DNA of 64,000 bases from Gordonia zhaorongruii (GCF_007559005.1 NZ_CP041763.1:1396463-1460462), one strand, 5' to 3'; shown: positions 27,648 through 38,003, counted from the stretch's first letter. A program made the numbers and translations. Notes: generated by a model from the letters alone, not told the origin.

Positions 27648-28887
27648 CCGGACCGGCCGCCGGTTCCTCGTCGGCGGGGCGGTCGAGAGCCGCGTCGATG
27701 GCATCGGCGGTCAGCTCCACCTGCCAGGGACGAGCGCCGAGTTCGGAGAGGCGGTCCGCGGCGTTCTGCTCGTCGGCGAGCCCCTGCCAGCACAAGTCGC
27801 GGACGACCGCCGGGTTGAGCAGGTTCTCGGTGGGCAGACCGATGGTCTCGGCTATCTCTTTGACGACCGGTCGCACTCGCTGGGCGCGGGCCGCCGCCAC
27901 CGGATGCTTCGGCTCCCACCGGTTGAAAGGGGGCGGACCGGTTTGCGGTGTGCGGCGGGACGGCAGATCGGCGTCGGCGAGTTCCCGGCCGCGACGGATC
28001 GCCTGGAGCCAGTTCTGCGACTGCCTGCGTTGCCGCGGTCCGCCGAAGACCGGGAGCTTGGTCAGTTCGGCGTCCGTAACGGGTGCGGCAGTCGCCGCGG
28101 CGATGATCGCCGAATCGGGAAGGATGCGACCGGGGGCGATGTCGCGGCGCTCGGCGATCTCCTCGCGCGCCGTCCACAACTCGCGCACGATGGCCACCTG
28201 ACGCGAGGACTTCAAGGTGTGGATGCTCGATGTGCGTCGCCAGCGGTCGGGTTTGGGGGCGGGGGACGGACGAGCGAGCACATGGTCGAACTCCTGCGCC
28301 GCCCAGTCCTGACGGCCTGCCTCCCGGAGTGCTGCGGAGACCGCGTCCCGCAGTTCGACGAGCACCTCGACATCGAGGGCCGCGTAATTGAGCCAGTCGT
28401 CGGGCAGCGGACGCCTGGACCAGTCGGCGGCTCCATGTCCCTTCGCCAGCCCCAGGCCGAGGTACTCGGCGACCATCGATGCCAGATTCACCTTCGGGAC
28501 GTTCAACAGCCGGCCCGCGAGCTCGGTGTCGAATACATCGGCGCACACGAACCCGAGTTCGCGCAGGCAGGGGAGATCCTGATCGGCGGCGTGCAGGATC
28601 CACTGCGGCCCGTTCATCACCTCGATGACGGGAGCGAGTGCCTCGGGTTCGGGGATCGGGTCGAGCAGGAAGCTGCCCGACCCGGTGCGCCGCAGTTGGA
28701 TGAGGTAGGCGCGCTGCGAGTAGCGGAAACCGCTGGCCCGCTCGGTGTCGACGGCGATGGGGCCGGTACCGACTGCGAGTCGTGCAGCGACCTCGGCGAA
28801 GTCCGTGGCCGACGCCAGCACCGGTGGGACTCCCTCGCGGGGGGCCGTGAGGGGCGTAACCGGCTTGTCGTCGGACTCGTCGGCCAC
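27640..28887 (-). CDS. rnd: Ribonuclease D (DEDD exonuclease with HRDC domains)
   Basis: A 415-residue 3'-5' exoribonuclease for tRNA and stable RNA maturation. The DEDDy exonuclease residues are visible: [19 protein letters not shown] and [12 protein letters not shown]. An HRDC domain follows ([28 protein letters not shown]), and a second, weaker HRDC-like region ends the protein. GTG 28887 starts 6 nt after the DUF3000 stop, so the two share a transcript, as Rv2681 and Rv2680 do. Its 3' end overlaps dxs by 8 nt. Confidence 0.9.
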   Translation of the reverse strand: MADESDDKPVTPLTAPREGVPPVLASATDFAEVAARLAVGTGPIAVDTERASGFRYSQRAYLIQLRRTGSGSFLLDPIPEPEALAPVIEVMNGPQWILHAADQDLPCLRELGFVCADVFDTELAGRLLNVPKVNLASMVAEYLGLGLAKGHGAADWSRRPLPDDWLNYAALDVEVLVELRDAVSAALREAGRQDWAAQEFDHVLARPSPAPKPDRWRRTSSIHTLKSSRQVAIVRELWTAREEIAERRDIAPGRILPDSAIIAAATAAPVTDAELTKLPVFGGPRQRRQSQNWLQAIRRGRELADADLPSRRTPQTGPPPFNRWEPKHPVAAARAQRVRPVVKEIAETIGLPTENLLNPAVVRDLCWQGLADEQNAADRLSELGARPWQVELTADAIDAALDRPADEEPAAGPVS

Positions 28888-28892
28888 GCGCG

Positions 28893-29534
28893 TCAGACCG
28901 AACCGAGGGCGGCGACCCCTGCCGGCGGCAAGCCGGCGACGGAGGCCAGCACCTCACAGAAAGCCTCCAGATGCACGGACAGATCGGCGCCTGTCGCGGT
29001 CCATGAGGCGCGAAGCTCGAGTTGATGGGATTGCGGTGGGCCTGCGATGTCCCCGTACCGCACGGACGTCGTCGCCGTGACCGTGCCGCCGAGTGCCCGT
29101 ACGGTCGGCACGTCCGAGCCGAAGGGGGGAGTCGACTCCGACTCTCCGACGGCTACGCCGAGAGCCTCGGCGAGCCAGCTCCACGCGACCTGCGGCAGCA
29201 GCGGATCGGCTGCCAGGTCGGCTTCGACCTCGGCCTGAATGAACGCGACCAGCCGGAACGTTCCGTTCCACGCATCCTGACCCTCCGGGTCGTACAGCAG
29301 CACCAGTCTGCCGAACGAACTGCCCGGCGAATCCGCGGGGATCATGTTCGGGTCGGCGGGGTCCGGCGGCCGGACCTCGACACCGAGGGCGTAGCTGTAC
29401 GGCGCGAGTCGTTGGGGCGGCCGGATCGACCCGACCTCGATCTCCGACCGCACCGTGGCGTCGTGCAGAGATTGCACGGCGTCGCGGAACTCGGCCGGTT
29501 CCGTCGGAGCTCCAGAAGTGGTCACGGCCGCCAC
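28893..29534 (-). CDS. DUF3000 family protein
   Basis: A 213-residue protein of unknown function, conserved in actinobacteria next to RNase D. Recognisable parts are RLAPYSYALGVEVRPPD, SFGRLVLLYDPEGQDAWNGTFRLVAFIQAEVE and LLPQVAWSWLAEAL. There is no signal peptide and no enzymatic motif. GTG 29534 is preferred to the GTG three codons later because GAGGGG lies 6 nt in front of it. It is divergent from hemE. Confidence 0.85.
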   Translation of the reverse strand: MAAVTTSGAPTEPAEFRDAVQSLHDATVRSEIEVGSIRPPQRLAPYSYALGVEVRPPDPADPNMIPADSPGSSFGRLVLLYDPEGQDAWNGTFRLVAFIQAEVEADLAADPLLPQVAWSWLAEALGVAVGESESTPPFGSDVPTVRALGGTVTATTSVRYGDIAGPPQSHQLELRASWTATGADLSVHLEAFCEVLASVAGLPPAGVAALGSV

Positions 29535-29625
29535 GTTAAGCCCCTCGCGAGCCCGGGTGGCGGAGGCGCGCCGGAATTCCGGGGTGTGACCGGATCGCCC
29601 GTCGCGACAATGGCACAGTTGAGAC

Positions 29626-30687
29626 ATGACTACGGTGCGTGCTCGTCGAACTCCGACCGATATGCCGTTGATCGCGGCGGCTACCGGTGCCACGCCCTCG
29701 CGGCGCCCGGTGTGGTTCATGCGTCAGGCGGGCCGGTCCCTCCCGGAGTACCGGGCGCTGCGGGCGGACCGAGGAATGCTCGAGTCGTGCTTCGACGCCG
29801 GTCTGGTCTGCGAGATCACCATGCAGCCGGTCCGTCGGCACGACACCGACGCGGCCATTCTGTTCTCCGACATCGTGGTGCCGTTGCGGGCTGCGGGAGT
29901 CGACCTGGACATCGTTCCCGGAACAGGACCGGTCATCGCGTCCCCGATCCGCACGGCTGCCGACGTCGAGGCTCTGCCGCGTCTCGAGCGAGACGAGGTC
30001 GGTGCCATCACATCGGCCATCGGGCTCATCATCGACGAGTTGCCGCCGACCGTCTCCCTGATCGGCTTCGCGGGAGCTCCGTTCACCCTCGCGTCGTACC
30101 TGATCGAGGGCGGCCCCACCCGGACCTACGAGAACACCAAGCGGATGATGCTCGCCGAACCGGAACTCTGGCACGGCCTCATGTCGCGGCTGACGGACTT
30201 GACCATCACTTTCCTGACCGCGCAGATCGAGGCGGGTGTCGACGCCGTCCAGCTGTTCGACTCGTGGGCGGGGACTCTCTCCGCGGCGGCGTACGAGACG
30301 TACGTCGCGCCGCACTCGACCCGGGTGATGGCGGAGATCGAGAAGTTCGGTGTTCCCCGGATCCACTTCGGTGTCGGAACCGGTGAACTCCTGCCGTCGA
30401 TGACGCAGGTCGGTACGGAGGTCATCGGCGTCGACTGGCGGCTGCCGCTGGATGAGGCGGCCGGCCGTGTCGGCCGGGAGGTCGCGATTCAGGGAAACCT
30501 GGATCCGACCGCGCTGCTGTCCGGTCGCGAGGTGGTGCACGGCGAGCTGACCCGCATCATCGCCGAAGGCGAGCGGGCGATCGCCGCCGGCACACCCGGA
30601 CACATCGTCAACCTCGGGCACGGCGTCCTTCCGAACACCGACGCAGATGCGATCACGCATGCCGTCGACCTGATCCACTCCCTCTGA
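29626..30687 (+). CDS. hemE: Uroporphyrinogen decarboxylase
   Basis: A 353-residue enzyme that converts uroporphyrinogen III to coproporphyrinogen III. The substrate-binding motif [16 protein letters not shown] is near residue 28. The second signature [12 protein letters not shown] and the [17 protein letters not shown] region follow, and [13 protein letters not shown] is near the end. It is the first of three heme genes, hemE-hemY-hemQ, in the coproporphyrin-dependent order of Actinobacteria. CACAGT lies 6 nt before the ATG and no Shine-Dalgarno is visible, so a leaderless start is possible. Confidence 0.95.
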   Translation: MTTVRARRTPTDMPLIAAATGATPSRRPVWFMRQAGRSLPEYRALRADRGMLESCFDAGLVCEITMQPVRRHDTDAAILFSDIVVPLRAAGVDLDIVPGTGPVIASPIRTAADVEALPRLERDEVGAITSAIGLIIDELPPTVSLIGFAGAPFTLASYLIEGGPTRTYENTKRMMLAEPELWHGLMSRLTDLTITFLTAQIEAGVDAVQLFDSWAGTLSAAAYETYVAPHSTRVMAEIEKFGVPRIHFGVGTGELLPSMTQVGTEVIGVDWRLPLDEAAGRVGREVAIQGNLDPTALLSGREVVHGELTRIIAEGERAIAAGTPGHIVNLGHGVLPNTDADAITHAVDLIHSL

Positions 30688-30697
30688 GGCCGCTGTC

Positions 30698-32095
30698 GTG
30701 GACCGCCGGCCGCGTGTTGCCGTCATCGGGGCCGGGGTCTCAGGTCTGACCGCCGCATACAGCCTGCGTCGCGCGCTCGGCGATGACGTGCATCTCGATG
30801 TGTTCGCCCGCGATGACCGGCCCGGCGGAGCGCTCCGCACCCGGACCGTCGGCGGGACATCTGTCGACGTCGGCGCCGAGGCGTTCATCGTCCGCAGGGC
30901 GGAGGCGCGCGATCTGATCACCGAACTCGGCCTCGCGGACCAGATCGTGTCGCCCGGCATCATGCGGCCTGCGGTCTGGTCCGGGGGAGCGCTGCATCGC
31001 CTTCCGTCGCCCGCGTTGATGGGCATCCCGGCTGAGTCGTCGGCGATGCGCGGACTGCTCGACGATGCGGGTCTCGAACGCCTGGCGACCGAGCCCCGGC
31101 GCCGGCTCGACTGGGTCCGGGGCGCCGAGCCGACGGTCGGCGGTCTCGTGGCCGACCGGTTCGGCGATGAGGTGGTGGCCCGCGCAGTGGACCCGATGCT
31201 CGGCGGCGTCTACTCCGCCCGGGCACGCGATATCGGTCTACGTGAGGCGATCCCGGCGCTGGCGGCGGCCCTCGACGACGGGGCACCGTCCCTGACGGCC
31301 GCGGTCCAGGATGTGGTGGGTCGAGGCACGGGGAGCGGGCCGGTGTTCGGAGCCCTGCGCGGCGGGTATCGCACACTCGTCGATGCACTGGTCGAGGCGT
31401 CGCGCAGCGTGATGCACATCGGCGTCACCGTCGACTCGGTCGAACCGGCCGGGCGCGGTTACGAACTGGTCGCCGACTGGACCGGCGACCTTCGATACGA
31501 CGCGGTCCTGGTCGCTGCTCCGGTCTGGCGCGCCGCCGACCTGCTGGCTGCGGCGGCACCCCGCGCCGCGGATGCCTTCGGGGCGGTCGACGCGGCCGGC
31601 TCAGCCGTTGTCGCGTTCGCCGTCGATCCGGACAGTCCGCTGCCCGAGTACTCCGGCGTCCTGGTCGCCACCGATTCGGGCCTCTCCGTCAAGGCGATCA
31701 CACTGAGCAGCCGAAAGTGGCCGCACCTGGCCGCATCGCGCGGTGCAGACGGGCGGCCGTCGACCCTGCGAACCTCGGTCGGCCGGCTGGGTGAACCCGT
31801 GATCGCCGACGACGCCGAGCTCGTGCGACGTGCGGGTGCCGACCTGGCGACGGTGTTCGGTGCCGCCGGACTGCCGGAGCCGGACGTGCTCGACGCCGTC
31901 GTCCAGCGATGGCCCGAAGGTCTTCCGCACTACGGACCCGGACACCTGGCCGCGATGGCGGACGCGACGGCGGCACTGCCGAACGGGTTGGCGGTGGCCG
32001 GTTCGGGATACCGTGGTGTCGGTGTGCCTGCGTGCATCGGCACGGCCCGGGACGCCGCATCCAGGATCGTCGCGCACCTGCATCAGAACACCTGA
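30698..32095 (+). CDS. hemY: Coproporphyrinogen III / protoporphyrinogen oxidase (HemY/CgoX type)
   Basis: A 465-residue FAD-dependent oxidase. The dinucleotide motif [18 protein letters not shown] opens the protein. [22 protein letters not shown] is the FAD/substrate region. The C-terminal motif [25 protein letters not shown] closes the FAD site. In actinobacteria with HemQ this enzyme makes coproporphyrin III. Only 10 nt separate it from hemE and 37 nt from hemQ, so one operon is likely. The symbol hemG is also used for this gene in mycobacteria. Confidence 0.92.
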   Translation: MDRRPRVAVIGAGVSGLTAAYSLRRALGDDVHLDVFARDDRPGGALRTRTVGGTSVDVGAEAFIVRRAEARDLITELGLADQIVSPGIMRPAVWSGGALHRLPSPALMGIPAESSAMRGLLDDAGLERLATEPRRRLDWVRGAEPTVGGLVADRFGDEVVARAVDPMLGGVYSARARDIGLREAIPALAAALDDGAPSLTAAVQDVVGRGTGSGPVFGALRGGYRTLVDALVEASRSVMHIGVTVDSVEPAGRGYELVADWTGDLRYDAVLVAAPVWRAADLLAAAAPRAADAFGAVDAAGSAVVAFAVDPDSPLPEYSGVLVATDSGLSVKAITLSSRKWPHLAASRGADGRPSTLRTSVGRLGEPVIADDAELVRRAGADLATVFGAAGLPEPDVLDAVVQRWPEGLPHYGPGHLAAMADATAALPNGLAVAGSGYRGVGVPACIGTARDAASRIVAHLHQNT

Positions 32096-32132
32096 GAATC
32101 GCCGGGACCGGGGACGGTGGCACGATGGAGAT

Positions 32133-32828
32133 ATGAGCCGCCTGGATTATGCAGAACTGAACGCCGCCGTCCGCTACCTGATGTTCTCGGTCTTCACCAT
32201 CCGAGCCGGCGAACTGCCCGCCGACCGGGCCGAGGTGACTGCGGACTTGGAACGGTTCCTCACCGAGGTCGAGGACACCGGTGTGGTGGTTCGCGGTGTG
32301 TACGACGTGGCGGGTATGCGCGGCGACAGCGACTTCATGTTCTGGTGGCACGCCGAGACCATCGAGCAGTTGCAAGCCGCCTACTCGACATTCCGCCGGA
32401 CCACGATCCTGGGTCGTGCCAGCGATCCGTTCTGGAGCGGTTCCGCGCTGCACCGCCCGGCCGAGTTCAACAAGAGCCACATCCCGGCGTTCATGGCGGG
32501 CGAGGACCCGGGCGCCTACGTCTGCGTGTATCCGTTCGTGCGGTCGTACGACTGGTACCTGCTGCCCGACGACGAGCGCCGCAAGATGCTGGCCGACCAC
32601 GGCAAGGAGGCCCGCGGATACAAGGACGTGCGGGCCAACACGGTGCCGGCGTTCGCGCTCGGTGACTACGAGTGGATCCTGGCCTTCGAGGCGCCGGAAC
32701 TGCACCGGATCGTGGATCTGATGCGCGACCTGCGCGCAACCGAGGCCCGGCGGCACGTGCGGGTGGAGATCCCGTTCTTCACCGGACCGCGCGTGACGCC
32801 GGAGAAGCTCGTGGCGGCTCTGCCCTGA
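32133..32828 (+). CDS. hemQ: Heme-forming coproheme decarboxylase HemQ (chlorite dismutase family)
   Basis: A 231-residue enzyme that converts coproheme to heme b, the last step of the coproporphyrin-dependent pathway. The chlorite-dismutase-like fold is recognised from [23 protein letters not shown] and [12 protein letters not shown]; the His in KSHIPAF is the likely proximal heme ligand. [24 protein letters not shown] is the family's central motif. ATG 32133 is chosen as the normal [10 protein letters not shown] start. No ferrochelatase gene lies in this window. The msrB gene converges on it. Confidence 0.93.
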   Translation: MSRLDYAELNAAVRYLMFSVFTIRAGELPADRAEVTADLERFLTEVEDTGVVVRGVYDVAGMRGDSDFMFWWHAETIEQLQAAYSTFRRTTILGRASDPFWSGSALHRPAEFNKSHIPAFMAGEDPGAYVCVYPFVRSYDWYLLPDDERRKMLADHGKEARGYKDVRANTVPAFALGDYEWILAFEAPELHRIVDLMRDLRATEARRHVRVEIPFFTGPRVTPEKLVAALP

Positions 32829-32843
32829 GATCGAGTCAGCGGG

Positions 32844-33263
32844 TCATTCGCCGGGCTGCAGTGTCAGGCTGATCGAGTTGATGCAGTAGCGCAGGTCGGT
32901 GGGAGTGTCGTACCCCTCACCTGAGAAGACGTGACCGAGGTGGCTGTGGCAGCGTGCGCACAGCACCTCGGTGCGCCGCATGCCGAGCGTGTCGTCCGAC
33001 CGCTCGATCACCGTGTCGCCCGCGAGTGGCGTGAAGAAGGACGGCCAGCCGCAGTGCGACTCGAACTTGGTCTCGCTGCGGAACAGTTCTGCGCCGCATG
33101 CCCTGCAGTTGTACACGCCGACGTCCTTGGTGTCGGTGTACTCGCCGGTGAAGGGGGCCTCGGTGCCTGCCGTGCGGAGCACGCGGAACTCCTCGGCGTT
33201 CAGTCGGTCTCGCCAGTCCGCGTCGGTGAGCTTGCCGAAATCGGTGTTGTTCTCCTGGGTCAT
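32844..33263 (-). CDS. msrB: Peptide methionine (R)-S-oxide reductase
   Basis: A 139-residue repair enzyme that reduces methionine-R-sulfoxide. Two CxxC pairs for structural zinc (NCRACG and LCARCHSH) flank the active site. HCGWPSFF, HLGHVF and the catalytic Cys in RYCINSISL are all present. ATG 33263 is taken; a TTG three codons upstream is possible. It lies between aftC and the heme operon, as mycobacterial Rv2674 does. Confidence 0.93.
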   Translation of the reverse strand: MTQENNTDFGKLTDADWRDRLNAEEFRVLRTAGTEAPFTGEYTDTKDVGVYNCRACGAELFRSETKFESHCGWPSFFTPLAGDTVIERSDDTLGMRRTEVLCARCHSHLGHVFSGEGYDTPTDLRYCINSISLTLQPGE

Positions 33264-33283
33264 ATCGCCCAAGGGTAGCTACG

Positions 33284-34525
33284 TCAGCGCGACGGCGCCG
33301 GGGCGGCTGCGGTGCGACCGTCGTCCGCCAGGCGATCGGCGTCGAGCACCCCCGCCTTGCGCATGTCGAGGAAGCGGAACAGCAGCGACACGAACACGGC
33401 GATCATCAGGAGACTCCAGCCCCAGGTGACCTTGCTGTACTCCACGTGGCGCCCGAACGCGTCCCATTGCTTGGAGCTGTACACGTCGAAGGTCAGGCAC
33501 CCGTACGCGCCGAGCCACGCGGGCCAGTTCCGGACCGTCGAACCCGGCCGGAACACCGTCATCAGGAGTGGGAACAGGAGCATCGAGTAGTAGCCCTGCC
33601 CGAGCGATCCGACGAGGAAGAACGTGCCGAGCAGGATTCCCGATGAGGTGGCGAACCACAGCAGCTCGTCGGTGCGCCGGTAGTAGCGGTACATGAACCA
33701 CAGGCCGAAGGCGCCCATCACCACGAACGCGATGCGGATCAGCAGGACCAGCCAGCCGTCGACATCGAAGTACACGCCGACGCCGGTGAACGAACTGTTG
33801 TAGTAGTCGCGGGACTCACCCAGGTACGGGACAGTGCGCTTCACGAAATCCATCGGATCATTCGAGAGCGGCCACGCGAGGGCGTTCAGTACGAGGGGAA
33901 CACCGACAGCGGTGATCAGGATCCGCCACTGCCGGTTCAATAGGACGAGGAGCAGCAGCGGCGCCAGAATCGGCTTCACCGCGAGCGTCAGACCGATGGC
34001 GACGCCCGCCCAGAGGTCCTGACGGCGGAGCATCAGCATGCCGAATGCGAGCATTCCCAGCAGGACGAATGCATTGAAGTTCGTGAAGATCAGCGTGTGT
34101 GCGACGGTCTCGGTGCTGAAGAAGAAGAAGATGAGTGCGGGCAGCACCCATGAACGATGGTCGTAGCCGAACATCCGTGCCAGGAGATAGGCGCACAGGA
34201 TCAGGGCGACCACGCTGACGCCGATGAACAGCCACCGGGCCGTCTGCGGATCCAGGACGGCCATGGGCGACATCAGCAGTGATCCGGACGGCGGATACAG
34301 GTAATGCGGGTCGACCGTCTGGTAGTTCTCGTTGTAGACCGGGCGCTGGTTGAGGAAGTTCAGGGCCGCGTTGTAGACCGGACGGAAATCATCGGTGCGG
34401 TGGCCGTTCACACCGAGGATCACCGAGCGGTGGAAGACCATCACGATGCTGATCGGCCACAGGATCATTTGTCCGATTCGCGCCGGATCGACGCGTGGGT
34501 GCAGGTAACGGTCTAGAACGGTCAC
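33284..34525 (-). CDS. aftC: Arabinogalactan alpha-(1->3) arabinofuranosyltransferase AftC
   Basis: A 413-residue GT-C membrane glycosyltransferase that adds alpha-1,3 branches to arabinan of the cell wall, using decaprenyl-phosphoryl arabinose. About ten hydrophobic helices are visible. The first external loop carries an Asp pair (GHRTDDFRPVYNAAL, residues 45-46), where the catalytic Asp of GT-C enzymes is expected. DPHYLYPPSGSLLMSP, TNFNAFVLLG, NSSFTGVGVYF and LGQGYYSMLLFPLLMTV match mycobacterial AftC (Rv2673) closely, and the msrB neighbour agrees. Its presence means an arabinogalactan cell wall. GTG 34525 follows a leaderless -10. Confidence 0.88.
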   Translation of the reverse strand: MTVLDRYLHPRVDPARIGQMILWPISIVMVFHRSVILGVNGHRTDDFRPVYNAALNFLNQRPVYNENYQTVDPHYLYPPSGSLLMSPMAVLDPQTARWLFIGVSVVALILCAYLLARMFGYDHRSWVLPALIFFFFSTETVAHTLIFTNFNAFVLLGMLAFGMLMLRRQDLWAGVAIGLTLAVKPILAPLLLLVLLNRQWRILITAVGVPLVLNALAWPLSNDPMDFVKRTVPYLGESRDYYNSSFTGVGVYFDVDGWLVLLIRIAFVVMGAFGLWFMYRYYRRTDELLWFATSSGILLGTFFLVGSLGQGYYSMLLFPLLMTVFRPGSTVRNWPAWLGAYGCLTFDVYSSKQWDAFGRHVEYSKVTWGWSLLMIAVFVSLLFRFLDMRKAGVLDADRLADDGRTAAAPAPSR

Positions 34526-34531
34526 CCGCGA

Positions 34532-34537
34532 ACCGTA
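34532..34537 (-). promoter_or_regulatory. Leaderless-type -10 element of aftC
   Basis: TACGGT on the minus strand ends 6 nt before GTG 34525. Confidence 0.45.
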
Positions 34538-34551
34538 CTACACGGCTCCGG

Positions 34552-36120
34552 TCACGCCGGGCAGGCGCGTTGGGCAGGCGCCTTCAACGGTTCCGCACCC
34601 AGATAGTCGTCCAGGATCCCGCCGGCGCAACTGCTGTGCGCGAGCACCGAGAAGCCGAGCCCGTCCCAGGTGACGGAGGTCGGGGCGGCATCGACGCCGA
34701 CAAGCAGGGGACTGAGCGTCTCGACCGCTGATGCGCCGTTGAACGGATCGTTCGCGCCGATCAGGATCAGCGGGTTCACCGGCAGGGACTCCGGAGCGGC
34801 CGGTGCGTCGGTGCTGCCCCAGCCGTCGCAGTCGGCCAGATCGAGAGCCGTGGACAGCGCGGTGAGCGGTGCCCCCCGGCTCCATTCCTCGGCGAGGCCG
34901 GGGATCTCCTGCAGGCCGGGACGCCCGCGGAGATCGTTGCAGCGTCCGACCAGCCGTCCGTCGGTGCCGCGCAGCGACCGGGCCTGGTCCACATAGCCGC
35001 GCAGCGCGGCGGTGTCCCCGCGGTCGGCGTCGGCGATCGCCGCGCCGAGGCGACGCAATCCGGCACGGTCGGCGTCGTCCACGGCGATCGAGGTCGTCAC
35101 CGCGGCGAGCACCTCGGTGTCGGATATGCCGTCGAGGTCGCCCGCCGCACCGGCCGACACCACGCGGCCCAGCATCGCGGCGCCGTCGGCTCCGAGCTCG
35201 CAGCCGGCTCCGGCACAGCGCTGGGCCCACGTCTGGAGGGACTTCTGCAGGCCCTGGGCGCGGGCCGCGGATGCTTCACGGGCTGCGACGTTGTATCCCG
35301 TCGGGGAGTCGAGAACGAGGCGGCCGACGTTGTCGGGGTGCGCGGCCGCATACCGCAGCGCGACCGATGAACCGTCGCCCACGCCGATCAGGGCCAGTCT
35401 CTCCACGCCCCAGCGGTCGCGCAACCCTTCCAGATCGGCGGCTGCCGCAGTGATCGAGTAACTGAGCTGGTCGGGCGACAGAGTCTCGGTGCACAGATCC
35501 GCCGCGGCCCGGGCGGCCGTGCCGACGTCGGCCGCGCGCTCGCCGGCATCACGTCGAGGACCGGCGGCGTTGGTGCCGATCACGTCGCGCTGCGCGTTCG
35601 ACAGGCAGTCGACCGTCGACCCGATCCCGGTACCGCGAAAGTCGACGGCGACGATCGGGTGCCGGTCGAGGAGACCGGCACCGCCGTGGCCCGCCAGCGA
35701 TAGCAGGGTGCGTGAACTCGGCAGGTCGGTGCCCGAAGTCAGGACCAGTGGGACCGCGTTCCGGGGCGTGCCCGACTTCGACGCGCGCATGGCACCGACC
35801 GAGATGACGTTCCGGTCGTCGCCGTCCGGATCGACGGGCATGTCGTAGCTCGCGCATTCCACTGTGATGCCGTCGGGAACCTTCGCGTCGTACCTCTTCG
35901 CGACGTCGGCCTCACATGGTTTCCAGTTCAGATCGCGTTCGGGCGCGCCGAGTTCCGGTTGTCTCGGGGTCTCGGTGACGTCCGCGCCGGGGTTGTCGCC
36001 CCGCACGATGTCGGGCCCGGTGTCGGGGCCCACCGCACAGCCTGCGAAGAGGGCGAGTGCGGTGACGGCGGAGACGGCCGCGACGACCTTCTTACCTCGT
36101 GCGCGAGTTCGGGACGGCAT
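34552..36120 (-). CDS. Secreted lipoprotein with alpha/beta-hydrolase (TAP-like) fold, Rv2672-like
   Basis: A 522-residue exported protein. The signal peptide has a basic start, a hydrophobic core and lipobox LFAGC, so it is probably a lipoprotein. The fold resembles tripeptidyl-aminopeptidase hydrolases: VAVDFRGTGIGST precedes the elbow region LALIGVGDGSSVALRYAAAHPDNVGRLVLDSP, and a C-terminal TAP-like region includes PLILIGANDPFNG. The elbow reads GVGDG where GxSxG is expected, so the nucleophile Ser appears to be replaced by Gly. It may be non-catalytic. It sits upstream of aftC in the same orientation, as Rv2672 sits beside Rv2673. Confidence 0.75.
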   Translation of the reverse strand: MPSRTRARGKKVVAAVSAVTALALFAGCAVGPDTGPDIVRGDNPGADVTETPRQPELGAPERDLNWKPCEADVAKRYDAKVPDGITVECASYDMPVDPDGDDRNVISVGAMRASKSGTPRNAVPLVLTSGTDLPSSRTLLSLAGHGGAGLLDRHPIVAVDFRGTGIGSTVDCLSNAQRDVIGTNAAGPRRDAGERAADVGTAARAAADLCTETLSPDQLSYSITAAAADLEGLRDRWGVERLALIGVGDGSSVALRYAAAHPDNVGRLVLDSPTGYNVAAREASAARAQGLQKSLQTWAQRCAGAGCELGADGAAMLGRVVSAGAAGDLDGISDTEVLAAVTTSIAVDDADRAGLRRLGAAIADADRGDTAALRGYVDQARSLRGTDGRLVGRCNDLRGRPGLQEIPGLAEEWSRGAPLTALSTALDLADCDGWGSTDAPAAPESLPVNPLILIGANDPFNGASAVETLSPLLVGVDAAPTSVTWDGLGFSVLAHSSCAGGILDDYLGAEPLKAPAQRACPA

Positions 36121-36146
36121 GGTCGCGAGCCTATCGCGCTTACGAC

Positions 36147-36917
36147 TCAGCCGGTCACGCGCTCGGTCAGCAGGTAGAGGTATCCGTCGTCGTCGCCGAG
36201 CAGGCGCCGCACCCGCATCGGGTACGGCAGCCGCAACGGGAGTCGAAGGTCCTGGTCGGGCACCGGCAGTTCGGTGCCGTGGGTGATACGGGGGCCGTCT
36301 CCGCCGACCAGCGTCGGGCTGACCGTGAGGACGAGTTGGTCGAGCACTCCGCCGGCCGCTAGTGACGCGAGCAGGCGTGGGCCGCCCTCGCAGGCGATGC
36401 GCGTGAGCCCGCGAGCAGCGAGCTCGCGGACGAGTGCGGACGGATCGACGTCGTCGTCACCGCAGTCGACGAGGTTCGCCCCTGCGGCCGCCAGTCTTTC
36501 CCGGGCGTCATGCGGTGCGTTCGAACAGGTGGCGATCAGCGTCCCGGACGACACCGCAGTCGTGAAATCCGTGTCGATGCGCAGTGACCGTGACACCAGA
36601 ACCAGTACCGGAACCGGCGGCCGTTCGGCACGGGTCCGCTCGCGGACCACGTGCTCGGGAAGATCCGGAACTCGGTAACCCTCGGCGATCGCGGTGCTGG
36701 CGCCGACGACGATCGCGTCCGCGAGCTCCCGCATGGCGGAGAAGACCTGCTTGTCGCCGGGGCCGCCGAGTACCCCGGACAAGCCCTGCACGGTCGCCGA
36801 ACCGTCGAGTGAGGCGACCATCGTCGCCCGCACCGTGGGCTCGTCGCCGCCGGGGTAGGAGAACAACTCGCGGATCTCGGGTGCTGTGACATCAGTCGCT
36901 TTATGCAGGAGGAACAT
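36147..36917 (-). CDS. RibD C-terminal-domain (pyrimidine reductase / DHFR-like) protein
   Basis: A 256-residue NADPH-dependent reductase of the RibD-C/DHFR-like fold. Conserved parts are VRATMVASLDGSATVQGLSG, DAIVVGASTAIAEGYRVP, and CEGGPRLLASLAAGGVLDQLVLTVSP. The deaminase half of a bifunctional RibD is absent. The mycobacterial counterpart Rv2671 (named ribD) has been reported to act as a dihydrofolate reductase analogue, so the substrate is open. ATG 36917 is the start of the conserved fold, 36 nt from the divergent zapE gene. Confidence 0.85.
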   Translation of the reverse strand: MFLLHKATDVTAPEIRELFSYPGGDEPTVRATMVASLDGSATVQGLSGVLGGPGDKQVFSAMRELADAIVVGASTAIAEGYRVPDLPEHVVRERTRAERPPVPVLVLVSRSLRIDTDFTTAVSSGTLIATCSNAPHDARERLAAAGANLVDCGDDDVDPSALVRELAARGLTRIACEGGPRLLASLAAGGVLDQLVLTVSPTLVGGDGPRITHGTELPVPDQDLRLPLRLPYPMRVRRLLGDDDGYLYLLTERVTG

Positions 36918-36940
36918 GCGTCCATCATGTAGCGGCTCGC

Positions 36941-36946
36941 TACGCT
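36941..36946 (+). promoter_or_regulatory. Leaderless-type -10 element of zapE
   Basis: TACGCT ends 6 nt before ATG 36953, with no Shine-Dalgarno between. Confidence 0.5.
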
Positions 36947-36952
36947 TGCCGA

Positions 36953-37972
36953 ATGCTGGCACGACTTTGCGACCGGAATCCGGTACTGGCTCCCGACGAA
37001 TTGATCGGCGAGATGGTCCCGCCGCGGATGTTCGACGAGGTGAGCTTCGATTCGTACATCCCGGACCCGAACGAGCCGAGCCAGGCGCAAGCGGTCGCGG
37101 CCGCGCGCGACTTCGTCGCCCGTGCGTCGAAGGTCCGTTCCGGCGCGAAGAAGAAGGGGCTGTTCCGCAGGGCGTCGACGCCCGAGGGCATCGGCCTCTA
37201 CCTGGACGGCGGATTCGGTGTGGGCAAGACCCACCTGTTGGCGTCGGTGTACCACTCGATGCCGGGTCCGAGGGCGTTCGCGACCTTCGGCGAGGTGACG
37301 AACGTGGTCGGTGCGCTCGGCTACATCGACGCCCTCGAGCGTCTCGCCGACCACAGCGTGCTGTGCATCGATGAGTTCGAGCTCGACGATCCGGGCGACA
37401 CCATGGTGGTCTCCCGGCTGCTGACCGAACTGGTGGCGCGTGGCGTGTCGATCGTCGCGACGTCGAACACCCTTCCGGGCCAGCTCGGCGAGGGGCGATT
37501 CGCCGCCCAGGATTTCCTGCGTGAGATCCAGAAGCTGTCCGCCATCTTCGAGACCGTCCGCGTGAACGGTCCGGACTACCGTCACCGCGATATGCCGCCG
37601 GCCCCGGAACCGGCGACCGACGCCGATGTCGAGGAGCTCGCTTCGTCCACCGAGGGCGCCACCCTCGACGCGTTCGACGATCTGATCGCCCATCTGGCCA
37701 AACTGCACCCGTCGAAGTACAAGTCCCTCGTCGACGGTGTGAACCTGGTGTGCATCTCGGGTCTGCGGCCTGCGCCTGATCAAGCTGTCGCGCTTCGGCT
37801 GGTAGCGCTGGCTGACCGGTTGTACGACGCGGAGATCCCGGTGAGCGTGTCGGGCGCCAAGCTCGACGAGCTGTTCACTCCGGAGATGGTCGCGGGCGGG
37901 TATCGCAAGAAGTACCTGCGTGCCACATCGCGTCTCCTGGCTCTGTCGCGGTTCGCCGAAGCCGACGCCTGA
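36953..37972 (+). CDS. zapE: Cell division protein ZapE / AFG1-like ATPase
   Basis: A 339-residue AFG1 family ATPase. Residues 20-50 carry PPRMFDEVSFDSYIPDPNEPSQ. Walker A is DGGFGVGKTHLL, Walker B is VLCIDEFELDDPGD, sensor 1 is SIVATSNTLP, and the family motif SKYKSLVDGVNLVCISG is near the C terminus. ZapE associates with the FtsZ ring in E. coli. This is the orthologue of mycobacterial Rv2670c by position; the paralogue at 7016 is shorter in the N-terminal part. Confidence 0.88.
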   Translation: MLARLCDRNPVLAPDELIGEMVPPRMFDEVSFDSYIPDPNEPSQAQAVAAARDFVARASKVRSGAKKKGLFRRASTPEGIGLYLDGGFGVGKTHLLASVYHSMPGPRAFATFGEVTNVVGALGYIDALERLADHSVLCIDEFELDDPGDTMVVSRLLTELVARGVSIVATSNTLPGQLGEGRFAAQDFLREIQKLSAIFETVRVNGPDYRHRDMPPAPEPATDADVEELASSTEGATLDAFDDLIAHLAKLHPSKYKSLVDGVNLVCISGLRPAPDQAVALRLVALADRLYDAEIPVSVSGAKLDELFTPEMVAGGYRKKYLRATSRLLALSRFAEADA

Positions 37973-38003
37973 CGCATCTGCGCCTCGCGCGCGCCCCGAC
38001 CTG

